Source of the DNA: Glycine soja
Taxonomy: Eukaryota; Streptophyta; Magnoliopsida; Fabales; Fabaceae
DNA length: 64,000 nucleotides
NCBI RefSeq assembly: GCF_004193775.1
Contig: NC_041003.1
Span: forward strand, 27,529,735 to 27,593,734
Direction: 5' to 3'
A program made the translations under genes and the position numbers. Position 1 is the stretch's first letter. Each line of letters opens with the position of its first letter. Shown piece by piece: positions 33,891 through 46,121 of the stretch. A model generated the notes under the pieces. That model made no database searches. It was given only the letters and a program-made list of their open reading frames with translations, and had not been told where the DNA came from.

Positions 33891-35086
33891 ATGAAGACGA
33901 AGAAGAAGAGGCAGAGGACAGAGAAAAGGAGAGGGACAGGCGACTTGCCTAATTGTGTTCTGCTCCAGATAATGGAATTTATGAACACAAAATATTCTGT
34001 TCAAACTTGTGTATTATTGTCTAAACGATGGAAGGACCTTTGAAAATATCTCACTAGTCTCTCTTTCAGCCGTTTCCAAAGAGATAATTTGTGTGGCCGT
34101 GGTTACTTTATTACAAATTTGTGTCTTGGGTTCTGTCTAGTCGAGATGGTTCCGTCTCCCTTCTTAATCTTAATCTCTCTGGGCCGATGGTTTGCAGGGG
34201 CGCCCAACCTCTTGAATAAGCAAAATACCCAGCGGCTGGCAATCGATGCAGATTACATTCCTGATTGTTTTTTCCCTCTCATCTTTTGCTGCCAGTTTTT
34301 GACCTTCCTTAAGCTTTCCATTTATTCCCATTTGCCAAAATCTCTGCAGTTTCCAGCATTAAAAAGCTTGCATCTTGTTAATGTTGGATTTACTGCAATT
34401 GACCGTAGCTGTGCTGAGCCCTTTTCAACTTGTAACTCGTTGAATACATTCCTTTCCGCAGGATGCAAAAGTCCTCTGCATATCTATGCCAACCTTCATA
34501 GTTTGACCCTTGTTAATGCCACTCGATATTTTGCTCACGGAATTGTGCTTTCTACTCCTAACCTTAGATCTCTCACTGATATGTCATCTTATTTACCAAC
34601 TCTTTGTATGCAATCTTTCTTTCCTCAAACAAGTAAAAATTGATGTGTAAACCTATTTTCATACTCATTTTGAGAAGCAACATTTAGCCCTTATTAGTTT
34701 GCTGTACGTGCTCGCAGATTATGTAAAGACACTGATACTCTCTTTGAGTACCCTTGAGATTTTAAATTAAGTTACTTTATTTTATTCTCTTTATTTTTAC
34801 TATTGAAGTTTTGAAATTGCTCATAATATCATTACCTTTATGTGAAATTTCTGTCATCTTGCCTTTCAAATTATCCTTCAAACTGTATCTCTAATTAACT
34901 CTCATTGAGTAGGATCTCTCATCTTCTGATTTGGTGACAACTCAAATTCCTTGTTATGTTCAATTGAAGTCATTGAAATTGAAAACGAAATCTTCATCAA
35001 ATATATCTGATGAAGGAGTTAACAGGATAATAGAGTTCTTACTTGAAAAATCTCTGGTGGCCAAAGTTGATGCTATTAATTGCTGA
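33891..35086 (+). pseudogene. F-box/LRR-type protein, broken
   Basis: An ATG at 33891 begins a basic leader (MKTKKKRQRTEKRRG) and then the F-box: GDLPNCVLLQIMEFMNTKYS, VQTCVLLSKRWKDL. There the Trp expected by the family is a TGA (34040-34042). Frames shift further on, but leucine-rich pieces remain (CQFLTFLKLSIYSHLPKSLQ, FPALKSLHLVNVGFTA, CAEPFSTCNSLNTF, GIVLSTPNLRSLT). A second exon (about 34913-35086) gives the FBD-like end VQLKSLKLKTKSSSNISDEG, then VNRIIEFLLEKS and a TGA. Intact relatives are substrate adaptors of SCF ubiquitin ligases. The premature stop and shifts make this a pseudogene unless a truncated product is used. Confidence 0.82.
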
Positions 35087-36086
35087 GAGTATGCATACTT
35101 GAACTCTTTAGGTGATGAGTGTTACATGTTGTTCAGTTTTTGCGGCATTTTATGTTTGCTTCTCTTCCCTATACCTGCTTAGTCTCTTCTCAGTTCTCAG
35201 AATCACAGCAAGTTATAGGTTGCTATATCATGAGCTTCTTGTTGATCCCCTTGTAGTTGTAGCCTTGTGTTTTTGCTATATTTGGCTATGGTGGACGACA
35301 ATATTTAAGTAACTATTATTGTGGAAACTGGCAAACAATCTATATGATTTATACTATTTCTTGCTCTGTTTTTGTTTGTTGGTGTCATATAATGACCGTT
35401 GTCAAGTTTTAATTAATGAAAATGGATCAAAATTCAAATAGGGTTTCTCTGTGATTAAGGATAAGAATGATAAGAATGCTTGATGGACATAATTATGTTC
35501 AATTTCACATCTGAATATTTTAGGATTAGTTTCTAGGAAGATCTAAATATCCTTACAGTTTGCTGTAAGGATTTTATTTTGTCTTCTTAAATTGCTGTAA
35601 TATTAGATTTAAGATAATATAATAAAATCCTTACAATTTCATGTTGGTTATATAGTATAATAAGTTAATAACATGCAGTTAGTTGCATAAGTTTGGTTGC
35701 TTGGTTGCTTGTTTCTTGTTTCTTGTTTTCAGTAATACACCTAAGATTCACCTATGACCAGTGGTGGGTGAATTTGATTTTGAACTTTTAAGTGGTGTTT
35801 TATTTGTTGCTTGTGTTTTTTGGTTGATATGTCTTCACTAATAATTTCAAAAATACCTCCTTATTTCCTCATTGTTTTCTGTTTCTGGATTTTGGGAAGG
35901 AAATGGTGTAATTAACAAGAATTTGTTTTTGCCATTTCCTTTACAAAATTTACCCAGAACTTTTGCCAGAAATATTTTGATTTTTGTATTTGATGGTGTT
36001 AAATATGTCCCAGTTTGAACAGAGGATATTGATGCTGAAAAACTGAAGTTTGATGTTTCAAAATTCAAACCATGAAATTGATTAGC
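35087..36086. other. Intergenic DNA between F-box pseudogene and MITE
   Basis: No gene seen. A small direct repeat of GGTTGCTTGGTTGCTTG/TTTCTTGTTTCTTG type lies at about 35694-35730. Confidence 0.5.
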
Positions 36087-36089
36087 TTA

Positions 36090-37072
36090 GGTCCTGTTCA
36101 GGGTTGTTTTTTGTTTTTAATTTTGAAAGTTTTAAAAAATAAAACCAGTTTTTTTGTTGAGTTTTCAGTTTCAATTTATTTTGGTTTTTAATCCTTAAAA
36201 AGTTGTTGTAAATTGAAAATACATTCCTTGAGTGTTATCAGATTACTAGTCTACTGAATGAAAGATGAAGAAAAATCATACAAACATTCCAACCTTTGCA
36301 TTATTTCAAACTACTCATTTGCATCATCCAAATCCCCAACCCGCACATACCCAACTATACAATTTCAACTAAAAGTCCCTCTGCATTTCATCAAACAACT
36401 AGCGGGCAGTGAAAAACATGGCGTGAAAAATCCCAGAAATGCAGAAGACCTCCGTAAGAATTCATCATAGTCTCAAATAAGCAACAAACCACATAAGAGT
36501 GTTCTCTGAATCTCAGAAAAATAACGCCATATTCATCACAAAATTAAGCAACAGTAAAACCCCTAATCCCAGATCTGAATTAAAAAAAACAAATCACCAG
36601 TCACCACGGCATCCACCAATCAACGCAGAAAATCTGAACTACCATGTCCATCGACCGAATCATGCTCACCACAACCTCCCACTTTGGCATCAGTGGTGGC
36701 TCCATATCCCTTTCTCGTTCTTGATCAAACAACAACGAGATGCACAAACGAGAGGGAGAGTGGTGGGTAGGGAGCAACAAACGGAGACGAGTGGCAGCGA
36801 GCGATGACGAGCGGCGTACAAATGAGAGAGAGGTAGAAGCGAGAGGGAGAGGCACGGGCAGAGGGCAGCGTGAAGGTAAGGGAGTTTGAGTGTTAGGGTC
36901 AAAAAACATAAACAAGAATCAACAAACCAAATTTTATTGTTTTTCAAATTGGGTAAAAACTGTTGTAAAAAGAAGTAAAAAACATAGTCCAATTTTTATT
37001 GAACATGTTTTCATTTCGAAATTACATTTTAAAACAAAAAACCGAAAACTAACAACCATCATGACCGGGGCC
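36090..37072. mobile_element. PIF/Harbinger (Tourist-like) non-autonomous element
   Basis: The left end GGTCCTGTTCAGGGTTG with a following T-rich stretch, and the right end ...ACAACCATCATGACCGGGGCC, are imperfect inverted repeats. TTA occurs on both sides (36087-36089 and 37073-37075), the typical 3-bp target duplication of this superfamily. The interior has only low-complexity frames (GAGAGGGAGAGG around 36750-36860). At about 980 bp it is large for a MITE. Confidence 0.55.
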
Positions 37073-37075
37073 TTA

Positions 37076-38436
37076 GTTTCTCATGCTCAGCTGATTTTAA
37101 ATTCAAATTTTGACTTTATTGTTCTCTGCATTTTGTCTGTGATTGGCATACCATGTTTTAACAGAAAAATTACTTTGGACATCAGGGTTACCATATGAGG
37201 CATGATTATTTAAACTTGTACTATTTTCTGTTACATACATAATGAATTTGGAGTACATGGTATTGTGGATTATATTAAACTGATATGCTGAGCAGAAAAA
37301 TATGGGCTGAGGGAGGAGAATCTTGCACTATGATTTGTTGAAGAGGAACACATGGTATTGATACTAGGTTACTATCTGATACAAATATTTGCCATCTGCC
37401 ATGCTTAGTCAGAATGTGCTGCCATAAAACTTGGCAGATGTGGGGAACAAACTATGTAAATCTTGGCTGAGACATGGAATTGTGATTCATGCCATGACCA
37501 AAATGTTTGACAACAATTATAGTTTATTTTTCTCTACTTTTCACTGAAAGACTGATCTCATAATCCATATATTTTCCATGTACTTACATGGTTGGAATAT
37601 TTTTTTTCTTCATTTCAAATTAAAATCTACCAAGCACTTGGACTCATTTTTTTGTTTCTTCTGTTCTTTGTTTTCCTGTGATTCCAGTAAGTGACCATCA
37701 TAATTGGAGTTGGTTATGGCTGTATCCAGGCTGATGTCTGCTTTTGCTCAAGCTAGCATAGTGCTCTAGGCTTAAGGTTTATCATCCATTGGATCTTGGG
37801 ATGAAAGGATTTATCATGGATGTTTCTCTTTTTGGATTATAAATAGATTAACCAAAATCCTTTATAAATTGTTGTTCCCTTGTAGTTAATATTTATGGGT
37901 TGTGTGGTAGTGGTACTAGCCGTATGAAAATTCTGTATCATGCCCCTATCCATGTTTTGAATGTTATATTATTTATTTTAACATTATACTATTTGTATCA
38001 TATCCCTGTTTGTATTATTTTGGCATTATATTTTTTAAAATTTAATATAGTATTAGTGATGTTGAAAAAGAATAGAAAGATTGGAAGATAAAATATTATT
38101 TATTTTTTTCATACAATAAATATAATCATATAAATATTTTTCTCTTCCCATCTTCCTATTCTTTTTCTACATCACTTATACCATTTTTAAATAATATTAC
38201 AAAAATTGATTCTATGAAAAATATATCAAATAATAAATTGTATACTTTATTTATAAAAACATTTTATACTTATTTGTGTTATATAAATTTATTATTTTTA
38301 ATCCAGATGTAATATTGAATAAGTAATTTCATTTCACATAAAGTAATAGTGTATATTTTTTATGAAAATTTTTAAAATCAAAACTAAAACCAACCTTCCA
38401 ATTATTTTAATCTAATAGTTTGTATTCATGAAAAAT
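37076..38436. other. AT-rich intergenic DNA
   Basis: No gene or transposon boundary could be supported. A segment at 37960-38040 repeats TATTATATTATTTATTTTAA-like words. Confidence 0.5.
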
Positions 38437-38439
38437 AAA

Positions 38440-38760
38440 TCGCACAGCATATAAGATATTTATATTTTCTTTATGCATTAGAAGATTAGAAGCAAAAAGA
38501 TACAAAAGGGGTGCTAGCTGAGGAGGACATCGTTGCATTTGAACATAAGATTCCAGCGAACTAGAGTTCCATGCTTCGCGAGCCAATCTGCGCAAGAGTT
38601 TTTCTCATGCCGAGAATGCTGAAGAGAAATTGACCATTCTAATTGAATGAGTCTCTTTGTATCAAATTTAGAGTCACTCTGGAGTCTGATTCACAAATAA
38701 CAATCATCTTCCCTCCATTCCAATACTTTAGGAGACCATGCATAGTGGAATGTAAGAAGT
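38440..38760 (-). pseudogene. RNase H-like fragment of a LINE-type element
   Basis: On the minus strand pieces such as IVICESDSRVTLNLIQRDSF and CADWLAKHGTLVRWNLMFK can be read in two frames. They match the end of plant RNase H domains attached to non-LTR reverse transcriptases (a final ...SCADWLAK motif is typical). Several stops are present and both ends are lost in AT-rich DNA. Confidence 0.55.
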
Positions 38761-39439
38761 TTCGTCTTAAGACATGTAGACACAACACATAAGAAATTTA
38801 TAATCTTAATTTCAAAATTTATGCATAAAAATAGTAGCAGGCATAATTAAATTAGATTTTAAATTTTCAAAATTAAAAATATAAAAGTATTACAAAAATT
38901 ATTGTTCGAATAGTTTTTATCAAAATATACTAATTACTTATTTTTCTAAAACTGAAAATTACAATATCTCAATTTTTTATAATATAATTCAATATTAATA
39001 TTCATTTCAATTTAATTTATTTTTTTATAGAAAAAATAATGTTAAAATTGAAAACTAAATCTAAAAACCCAATTAGTATTTATATACTTTTTAATTGCAA
39101 AAAAATAATTTTACTTATTTTTTAAATTGATTTTTTTAATATGAATAGTTGTAAAAACAAAAATTTACTACTCAATTTATCTCCAAAATATAAATTGAAA
39201 ATATAATTATTTTTAAATTAAAAAATGCAAAATAGCTATTTTTATATTTTAAAATTAAAAAGATTTTAATTTCGTACTTTAGAATAAATAACCTATCTAG
39301 TCTTTAAATTATGTATTTAATGACAATTTAGTCTCTACATTTTTAAATGACTAATTTAATCTACAAATGACTAATTTAGTCCACAAATATGTAAATATTG
39401 CAATAAATCTACCACAATCTAATGTGTCAAAATCACCAT
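38761..39439. other. Very AT-rich stretch
   Basis: About 680 bp of A/T runs without gene-like content. It ends where similarity to the TRIM-like LTR begins. Confidence 0.5.
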
Positions 39440-39960
39440 CTGCCTCAAGGTTTTGGGTTAAAGTGTGGTGTCAAGTTCCCTTATGTGATTGCTCATGGTT
39501 CATTGGTGTAAATCTCCGTAGTGTTTACTCTCCTCGAATTTCCCAACAACTGGTATTAGAGCCGATGGTTTGACTTAGTGACAGGCTCAGACGAGTAAGA
39601 TGGCGGTGATGGATCCTTAGCCTGGGGGGTCCCTTGTATCGAAAGTCCTCCTGACGATGGATCCAGGTGGCGTGTCCCGTGGATGGAGCGACGATGCAAG
39701 TACCGCAAATACTTAGAGCATGTGGACTCTAATGGTTATAATCGTGAATGAAAATGACTTCTGCTCGAGGGGGAGACTACCATGTGAAGAGACTCACACT
39801 TGAGGAGAAGATTGTTGGGTTACAAGTGTGAGGTAAAGTCCCACATTGGATAAAAATAGAAAAGTTGAGCACCATATAAGTGAGGAGAAGACCCATAAAC
39901 CTGAGTCTTAAGGTTTTGGATTAAAGTGTGGTGTTAAGTTCCCTTATGTGGTTGCTCATA
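39440..39960 (+). mobile_element. TRIM-like miniature LTR retrotransposon, both LTRs truncated
   Basis: A segment of about 54 bp (AAGGTTTTGGGTTAAAGTGT ... TGTGATTGCTCA) occurs at 39447-39497 and again at 39909-39958. The first copy is the 3' part of a left LTR. It is followed by a primer-binding site TGGTATTAGAGC (39551-39562; tRNA-iMet type, TGGTATCAGAGC with one change). A GC-richer interior of about 200 bp without genes and purine runs (GAGGGGGAGA, GAGGAGAAGAT) follow. The right LTR starts TGTTGGGTTACAAGTG (39813) and is cut at about 39960. The small interior and lack of coding sequence define the TRIM class. The right cut coincides with the start of Helitron-derived sequence. Confidence 0.72.
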
Positions 39961-40124
39961 TTTTCATGAACATGTTTAAATGCAAAAGACAAATAAATGT
40001 GAATTTTATTTTATGGACGATAATCATAAACTGAGATAAAGTATAGGGAGGCTTTACCATAATGCATCTATATGATGTGTCGTGTACTTTTACATGTAGA
40101 TCATTAGTAATCATTTTTATATCT

Positions 40125-41248
40125 GAATTCAATATGAAGAAATTGTGTATTCTGGAAATTGAAAGGCTTCTTATATGCAACGGAAAGTCATTGAAAAACT
40201 TTAAAGGTATGCCTTTGCCCCGATGATAATGATGTCAATGAATTTGGAAACATGTTATTGTTTAACAAGTTGAATTATGACATTGTTCAAATGCAAACTT
40301 TTCATGATGACTACATCAACAAACTCAATTTTGATAAAAAAAAATGCGTATAATCATATATGGAAATTTGTATATGATGGCAATGAAGGATTTCTTTTTT
40401 ATATATGGTTACAGAGGAATTGACAAAAACTTTTTTATGGCAAACATTTTCATATAAACTACATGCTAAAAGAAAAATAATGTTGAATGTTGCATCAAGT
40501 GGTATTACATCACTTCCCCTTCCAGGTTGCAAAACGGTTCATTCTCAATTTTCCATTCTATTAAACTTAAATGAAGATTCGTGTTGTGGAGTTAAACAAT
40601 GTAGTTTAAAAGTTGAATTGTTACACCACACATATTTGATTATATGGGACGAAGCACCCATGGTTAACAGATTTGCATTTGAGGACACTGCGAGACATTA
40701 TGAGGTTCAAGGTTATCAACAATAGTGAAAAACCATTTGGTGGAAAGGTTTTGGTTCTCAAAAGTGATTTTAGACAAATTTTGCCCGTTATCCCCAACGG
40801 GAATAAAGCAAAAATTGTCAACGCTATCATTAATTCATCCAAATTGTGGAAATACTACAAAGTGTTAAGACTCTTTGAGAACATGCATTTAAATGGTTAC
40901 ACTAATGCTATACATGATAAAGAGTGTAAAGATTTTTCAGAGTGGTTATTATCTATTGATGATGGGTGATCATTTGATTCACATGATGCAAAACATAATA
41001 TTGAGATTCCATATTCTTTGTTAGTACAACCGTCACAGAGTCCCATCAATGACATTATTAATACTATATATTTTGGTTTGGATATAAATTGGCATGACGA
41101 CGATTATTTCCAAGAAAGGGCTATACTCGAACCTACTTTGGATGTGGTTAACTCTTTAAATGCACACTTGTTAAGCCTATTACCTGGTGACACGAAAGTA
41201 TATTTAAGCTCTGATTCTATCATCAAAATTGTTGAAGACATTGGTATA
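40125..41248 (+). pseudogene. Helitron 1: PIF1-like helicase remnant, left part
   Basis: Readable pieces in order: LCILEIERLLICNGKSLKNF (the conserved pre-helicase segment), a damaged Walker A (GYRGIDKN instead of G-x-G-x-GKT, with an extra A in an A run), SSGITSLPLPGCKTVHSQF, LIIWDEAPM (Walker B, 40638-40664), GGKVLVLKSDFRQILPVIP, WKYYKVLRLFENMHL, LDVVNSLNAHLLSLLPGDTK. Frames shift several times. The helicase belongs to the C-terminal half of plant Helitron RepHel proteins. The Rep half is absent to the left, where the TRIM-like element ends. The gene is cut at 41248 by the copia element and continues at 46122. Confidence 0.8.
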
Positions 41249-41608
41249 TGTTATATTGTTGCGATGATATTATTGCAGAAATGGTGATATGCAAGCGCAC
41301 ACAGCAAGAATGCTAAGAGAGGTGGTAAAGAAAGAGCAAAACAACAAGAATATTATCGTGGTTCAGGGCAATTTGAGGCCCCTACATCCACACTGTAGCC
41401 GATTCTTTCTTCATTACTTGATCACAACTGCACAACATATGTCCTTGAATCTAAAGAATATGTCCTTGAAGAATTACATCAGCTGAGACTTATATACACC
41501 AATTCTAGTTACAAAAAAGGGTATCACACAGCTAATAGGTTTACAACATATTTCTGTTACAAGGCTAGAGCTTAGCTAACTAACTATTGTTGATCCATCT
41601 TCATAACA
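41249..41608 (-). repeat. 3' LTR of copia element, shorter copy
   Basis: TGTTATATTG...CTTCATAACA. Compared with the other LTR it lacks about 70 bp (the segment after CACAACTGCACA that contains CAACAGCAAAACTTC in the long copy). The ends are perfect TG/CA with TGTTAT/ATAACA inversion. Confidence 0.95.
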
Positions 41609-41675
41609 ATCTCCACCTTGGATCTTCAATATTAGGACTAGCAAGCTCTCCTTCCTCTAGTCTCTTACAGAGACT

Positions 41676-44600
41676 TCAAGTGTCACAAGTTCCAATGTTC
41701 ACTAAGTTTAAACAATGAGTAAACTTTGAACATGGAACTACTTTTGTCAACATGTCTGCAGGATTGTTTGCTCCAGCCACTTTCCTCACTTCAACTTCAC
41801 CTTGTGCTATGATGACTCGGATGTAATGCATCCTAATGTCAACATGCTTTGTCCTCTCTTGAAAAACTTGGTTTTTAGAGAGATCATTTGCGCTTTGACT
41901 ATTACACCATACTTCAACAGGAACAGTCTTTCCTTCGAGCTCATGAACAAGACCTTTAAGCCATATGGCTTCCTTTATAGCTTCAGTGAGAGCTATATAC
42001 TCTGCCTCAGTGGTAGATAGAGCCACAACTGATTGCAAATTAGCCTTCCAACTTATGACACTTCCATACAAAGTGAATAAGTATCCTGTTAAGGACCTTT
42101 TTTTGTCAATGTCACCTGCATAATCAGCATCAACATAGCCTGACAGACCATTGATTCTTTCTGAATTTCTTCCATAGACCAGACCAATAGACTTTGAACC
42201 CTTTAGATATCTTAAGATCCACTTTACGACACTCCAGTGTTGTTTTCCAGGATTTGCCATGAATCTACTTACAATGCTAGCAGAGTATGCTAAATCTGGT
42301 CTTGTACAAACCATAGCATACATAAGTGAACCTGTAGCATTCGAGTAGGGGATTCTACTCATATATTTGATTTCATCTTCTGTTTGTGGAGAATGAGTGA
42401 TTGACAATTTAAAATGTCCAACAATAGGTGTTGATACAGGTTTTGAATCAAGCATATTGAACCTTCTCAATAGTTTCTGCACATAGCTTGACTGAGATAG
42501 ATATAACAGACCTTCATTTCTTTTCCTGATAATATCCATTCCCAGTATTCTCCTTGCAGCCCCTAAATCCTTCATTTCAAACTCGAATTGCAACAGATTC
42601 TTCAATTCTTTGATGGCTTCCATATTTGCACTTGCAATCAACATGTCATCTACATAGAGCAATAAGTAGATAAAACAATCAGGCTTTAACCTTCTGAAGT
42701 AGACACAACTGTCATAGGAACTTCTGCTGAAACCATTTGACACTACAAAAGAGTCAAATCTTTTGTACCACTGCCTTGGGGACTGTTTCAGTCCATACAG
42801 AGATTTCTTCAGCAAACATACCATCTCTTCTTTCCCTTTTACCTCATATCCTTCAGGTTGACTCATATAGATTGTTTCTTCTAGATTCCCATGCAAAAAA
42901 GTTGTTTTTACATCCATTTGCTCCAATTCAAGGTTGTGAACTGCAACTAGTGCCAAGATGATTCTAATGCTTGTATGCTTCACAACTGGAGAAAAAAATC
43001 TCATTATAGTCAATTCCTTCTCTTTGTGTGAAACCCCTAGCCACAAGCCTTGCTTTGTATCTGTAGCTATCCATTCCTGTTTCTTCTGGTTTCCTTTTGA
43101 AAATCCATTTACACCCTACAACTTTCTGCTTTGCTGGCTTTTCAACAAGTTTTCAAGTATCATTCTTCATTAAAGAGTCAAACTCATCTTGCATTGCTGA
43201 TCTCCACTGATCATTGTCGGTTCAGGAAATTGCATCTTTGTAAGAAATTGGTTCTAATCCTTGATCATCAATTTCTATACTCAAAGCATAAGCTATGAGA
43301 TCATCATAACCCAATCTTACAGGAGCTTTAATCTACCTTCTTTGTCTGTCTCTGACCAGGTTATATGAAGTATCAACAGGTTTAGGAATTGATGAAATCA
43401 TAGGTTCATCATGAGATGCTTCATTTATGTCCTCTACTGGACTTGATGTTTGTGCAAGCTTCTCCACCTCCAACCTAATTCCTTGATCAGAGTGTCTGTT
43501 TTGCTCAGCTTGAACACCCTTTTGAACTGAATCAGACTTCTGTTGATAATCTGCTATCATGTCTTCTTCTCTAAACAAGACATCTCTGCTGATAATAGAT
43601 TTGGGACCTGCAGGATCCAATAACCACACTTTATATCCCTTCACTCCTTCCAGATAACCTAAGAAGATTCCCTTCTTAGCTCTAGGTTCAAGTTTGCCTT
43701 CATTAGAATGAACATATACAGTGCATCCAAAAATTCTTAAGTTTTCATAGCTTGGAGCTTTTCCTGTCCATCTTTCCTCTGGTGTTTTGAATTCAATTGC
43801 ACTTGAAGGACATCTGTTTATTAGATAACATGTTGTATTCACAGCCTCTCCCCAAAAAATCTTTGCCAATTTTGCATTGGACAACATACTTCTCACCCTC
43901 TCCAAAATGGTCCTGTTCATCCTTTCAGCAAGGTCATTTTGCTGAGGGGTGAATCTAACAGTTTTGTGCCTTCTTATTCCATTGTCTTTGCAAAATTCAT
44001 TGAATTCCTCACTTAAGTATTCAAGGCCATTATCAGTTCTGAGCAGCTTCACATGCCTACCAGTTTGATTCTCAATAAGCAATTTCCATTGTTTGAAACA
44101 CTTAAAAGCCTGATTTTTATGTTTCAACATATAAGTCCAGACTTTCCTAGACCAATCATCAATGAAAGTTATGAAATATTTTGCTCCTTCTAATGAAGGT
44201 ACCCTGGCTGGCCCCCAAACATTAGAGTGTACAAAATCTAGGATACCCTGAGTTGTGTGAGTTGCATTATGGAAACTAACTCTATTTTGTTTTCCATATA
44301 CACAATGTTCACAAAAACTTAGCTTTTGATAATTCCCATTACCGATCAATCCTTGTTTATGTAGTTCTTCTAGCCCTTTCTCACTCACATGACCTAATCT
44401 ATAATGCCAAAGCTTGGAAGCATTTGGTTCAGAGATAGAAACTAGGCCAGCTGAGTTCAAGATAGTGTTACCTTGCAGTTTGTAAAGGCCATTCTGCCTT
44501 GTACCCTTCATTATTTGTAATGAACCTTTGAATACCTTTAAAGTTCCACCTTCTCCTTTGAATGAACATCCAGATTGATCTAGCATTCCCAAAGAGAGCA

Positions 44601-45684
44601 GGTTCCTTTTAAGCTCAGGAACATGCCTCACATCAGGGAGCAGCTTTACAAATCCATCTTGCATCTTCAATTTAATAGTTCCAATGCCAATGACATTACA
44701 TGCCATATTGTTTCCCATGAGAACCTTCCCTCCATCTATCTCCTTATAGGAGCTGAACCATTCCAGATTGGGTGTCATATGGAATGACCAACCCGAGTCT
44801 AGAATCCATTCCTCACTGTGCTTTTTAGTTGAGATGGAGAGCACTTCAGCACTTTCATATCCATCAGCCACCACTGCTATATCAGATTCATCATTGTATT
44901 TACCATTGTTCTTCTTCTTCCTTTCAGGGCATTCTTTTCTAAAATGACCCTCTTTCTTGCAGTAGTAGCAGGCCTTCTTGTTCCTGGATTTGGACCTCCT
45001 CTTGTTCTTGCTCTTTGAATCCCTCTTTTCTAATCTTCCTCTAGCCATCAATGCCTCGGGATCTCCACCTTCACCTTTATTTTCAGTTATCTTTTTCTTT
45101 AATTCTCAAGAATTCAGGGTAGTTTTAACCTCCTCCAAGGTGAGTGTATCTCTCCCAAAAAGCATAGTGTCCACCAAATTTTCAAAGGATGATGGAAGAG
45201 AACGTAATAGCATTACTGCTTGATCTTCCTCATCTATCCTCACATCTACACTTTTCAAATCAAGAACTGCCTTTGTGAACAAAGAAACATGTTCTTTGAT
45301 AGAAGAACCTTCTTCCATCTTCAGCTGATGTAGTGTTTTCTTCAGGTACAACTTGTTAGCTAGGGATTTGGTCATATACAGGCTCTCAAGTTTCAGCCAA
45401 ATCCCTGCTGCAGATTTCTCCTCAGCTACCTCTCGAAGAACCTCATCACCAAGAGAAAGAATGATTGTGCTGTGAGCTTTATTGAGCAAATCTTTCTTCT
45501 CTTTGTCTGACAGTGTAGATGGAAGCTTAGAGGCTCCTTGTAGTGCATCATCAAGCCCTTGATGAACAAGAAGAGCTTGCATCTTGATCCTCCACAGGCT
45601 GAAATCATTTTCCCCTGTAAACTTCTCCACATCAAACCTTGTCCCCATCGCAAGATCCCTCCAAGAACCTGGCTCTGATACCAA
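41676..45684 (-). pseudogene. copia gag-pol polyprotein
   Basis: Gag starts at 45684 (MVSEPGSWRDLAMGTRFDVEKF, KLYLKKTLHQLKM) and is followed by a TGA at about 45106. The zinc knuckle CYYCKKEGHFRKEC and protease motif WILDSGWSFHMTP come next. The integrase has HYRLGH...FCEHCVYGK; its first catalytic Asp position reads HSNVWGP where relatives have HSDLWGP, while RTDNG and AERMNRT remain. A TAG follows RDRQRR (about 43333), and two more TGAs lie at about 43229 and 43155. A T run of seven at about 42992-42998 (six expected) shifts the frame before FSPVVKHTSIR. Reverse transcriptase has YVDDMLIA, and RNase H has VDADYAGD and STTEAEYIAL. The end is LTKVVPCSKF...CDT at 41676. Confidence 0.93.
45671..45683 (-). 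other. Primer-binding site of copia element (tRNA-iMet)
   Basis: On the minus strand TGGTATCAGAGCC follows the 5' LTR after two bases. It is complementary to the 3' end of initiator methionine tRNA, the normal copia primer. Confidence 0.93.
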
Positions 45685-45685
45685 T

Positions 45686-46116
45686 TGTTATATTGCTGCG
45701 ATGATATTACTGCAGAAATGGTGATATGCAAGCGCACACAGCAAGAATGCTAAGAACAGAGGTGGTAAAGAAAGAGCAAAACAACAAGAATATTATCGTG
45801 GTTCAGGGCAATTTGAGACCCCTACATCCACACTGTAGCCGATTCTTTCTTCATTACTTGATCACAACTGCACAGCATACAACAGCAAAACTTCTAGGGA
45901 AGTTTACAATAACCTCTCCTAACTTGCACTCAGAGTTTTGTATTTGATCACAATGAATCTAAAGAATAAGTCCTCGAAGAATTACATCAGCTGAGACTTA
46001 TATACACCAATTCTAGTTACAAAAAAGGGTATCACATAACTAATAGGTTTACAACAGATTTCTGTTACAAGGCTAGAGCTTAGCTAACTAACTATTGTTG
46101 ATCCATCTTCATAACA
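45686..46116 (-). repeat. 5' LTR of copia element, longer copy
   Basis: TGTTATATTGCTGCG...CTTCATAACA in + orientation, 431 bp. On the minus strand a TATA-like TGTATATAAG lies at about 46006-45997. It is nearly identical to the shorter LTR outside the missing segment. Confidence 0.95.
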
Positions 46117-46121
46117 GTATA

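Larger units (their letters stand above)
41249..46116 (-). mobile_element. Ty1/copia LTR retrotransposon inserted in Helitron 1
   Basis: Complete structure on the minus strand: LTRs at 45686-46116 (5') and 41249-41608 (3'), tRNA-iMet primer-binding site, a single gag-pol frame, and a purine tract AAGGTGGAGAT just before the 3' LTR. It is flanked on both sides by GTATA (41244-41248 and 46117-46121), a clean 5-bp target duplication. The helicase frame of Helitron 1 resumes right after it. The coding region has four in-frame stops and one frameshift, so it is not autonomous. Confidence 0.96.
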
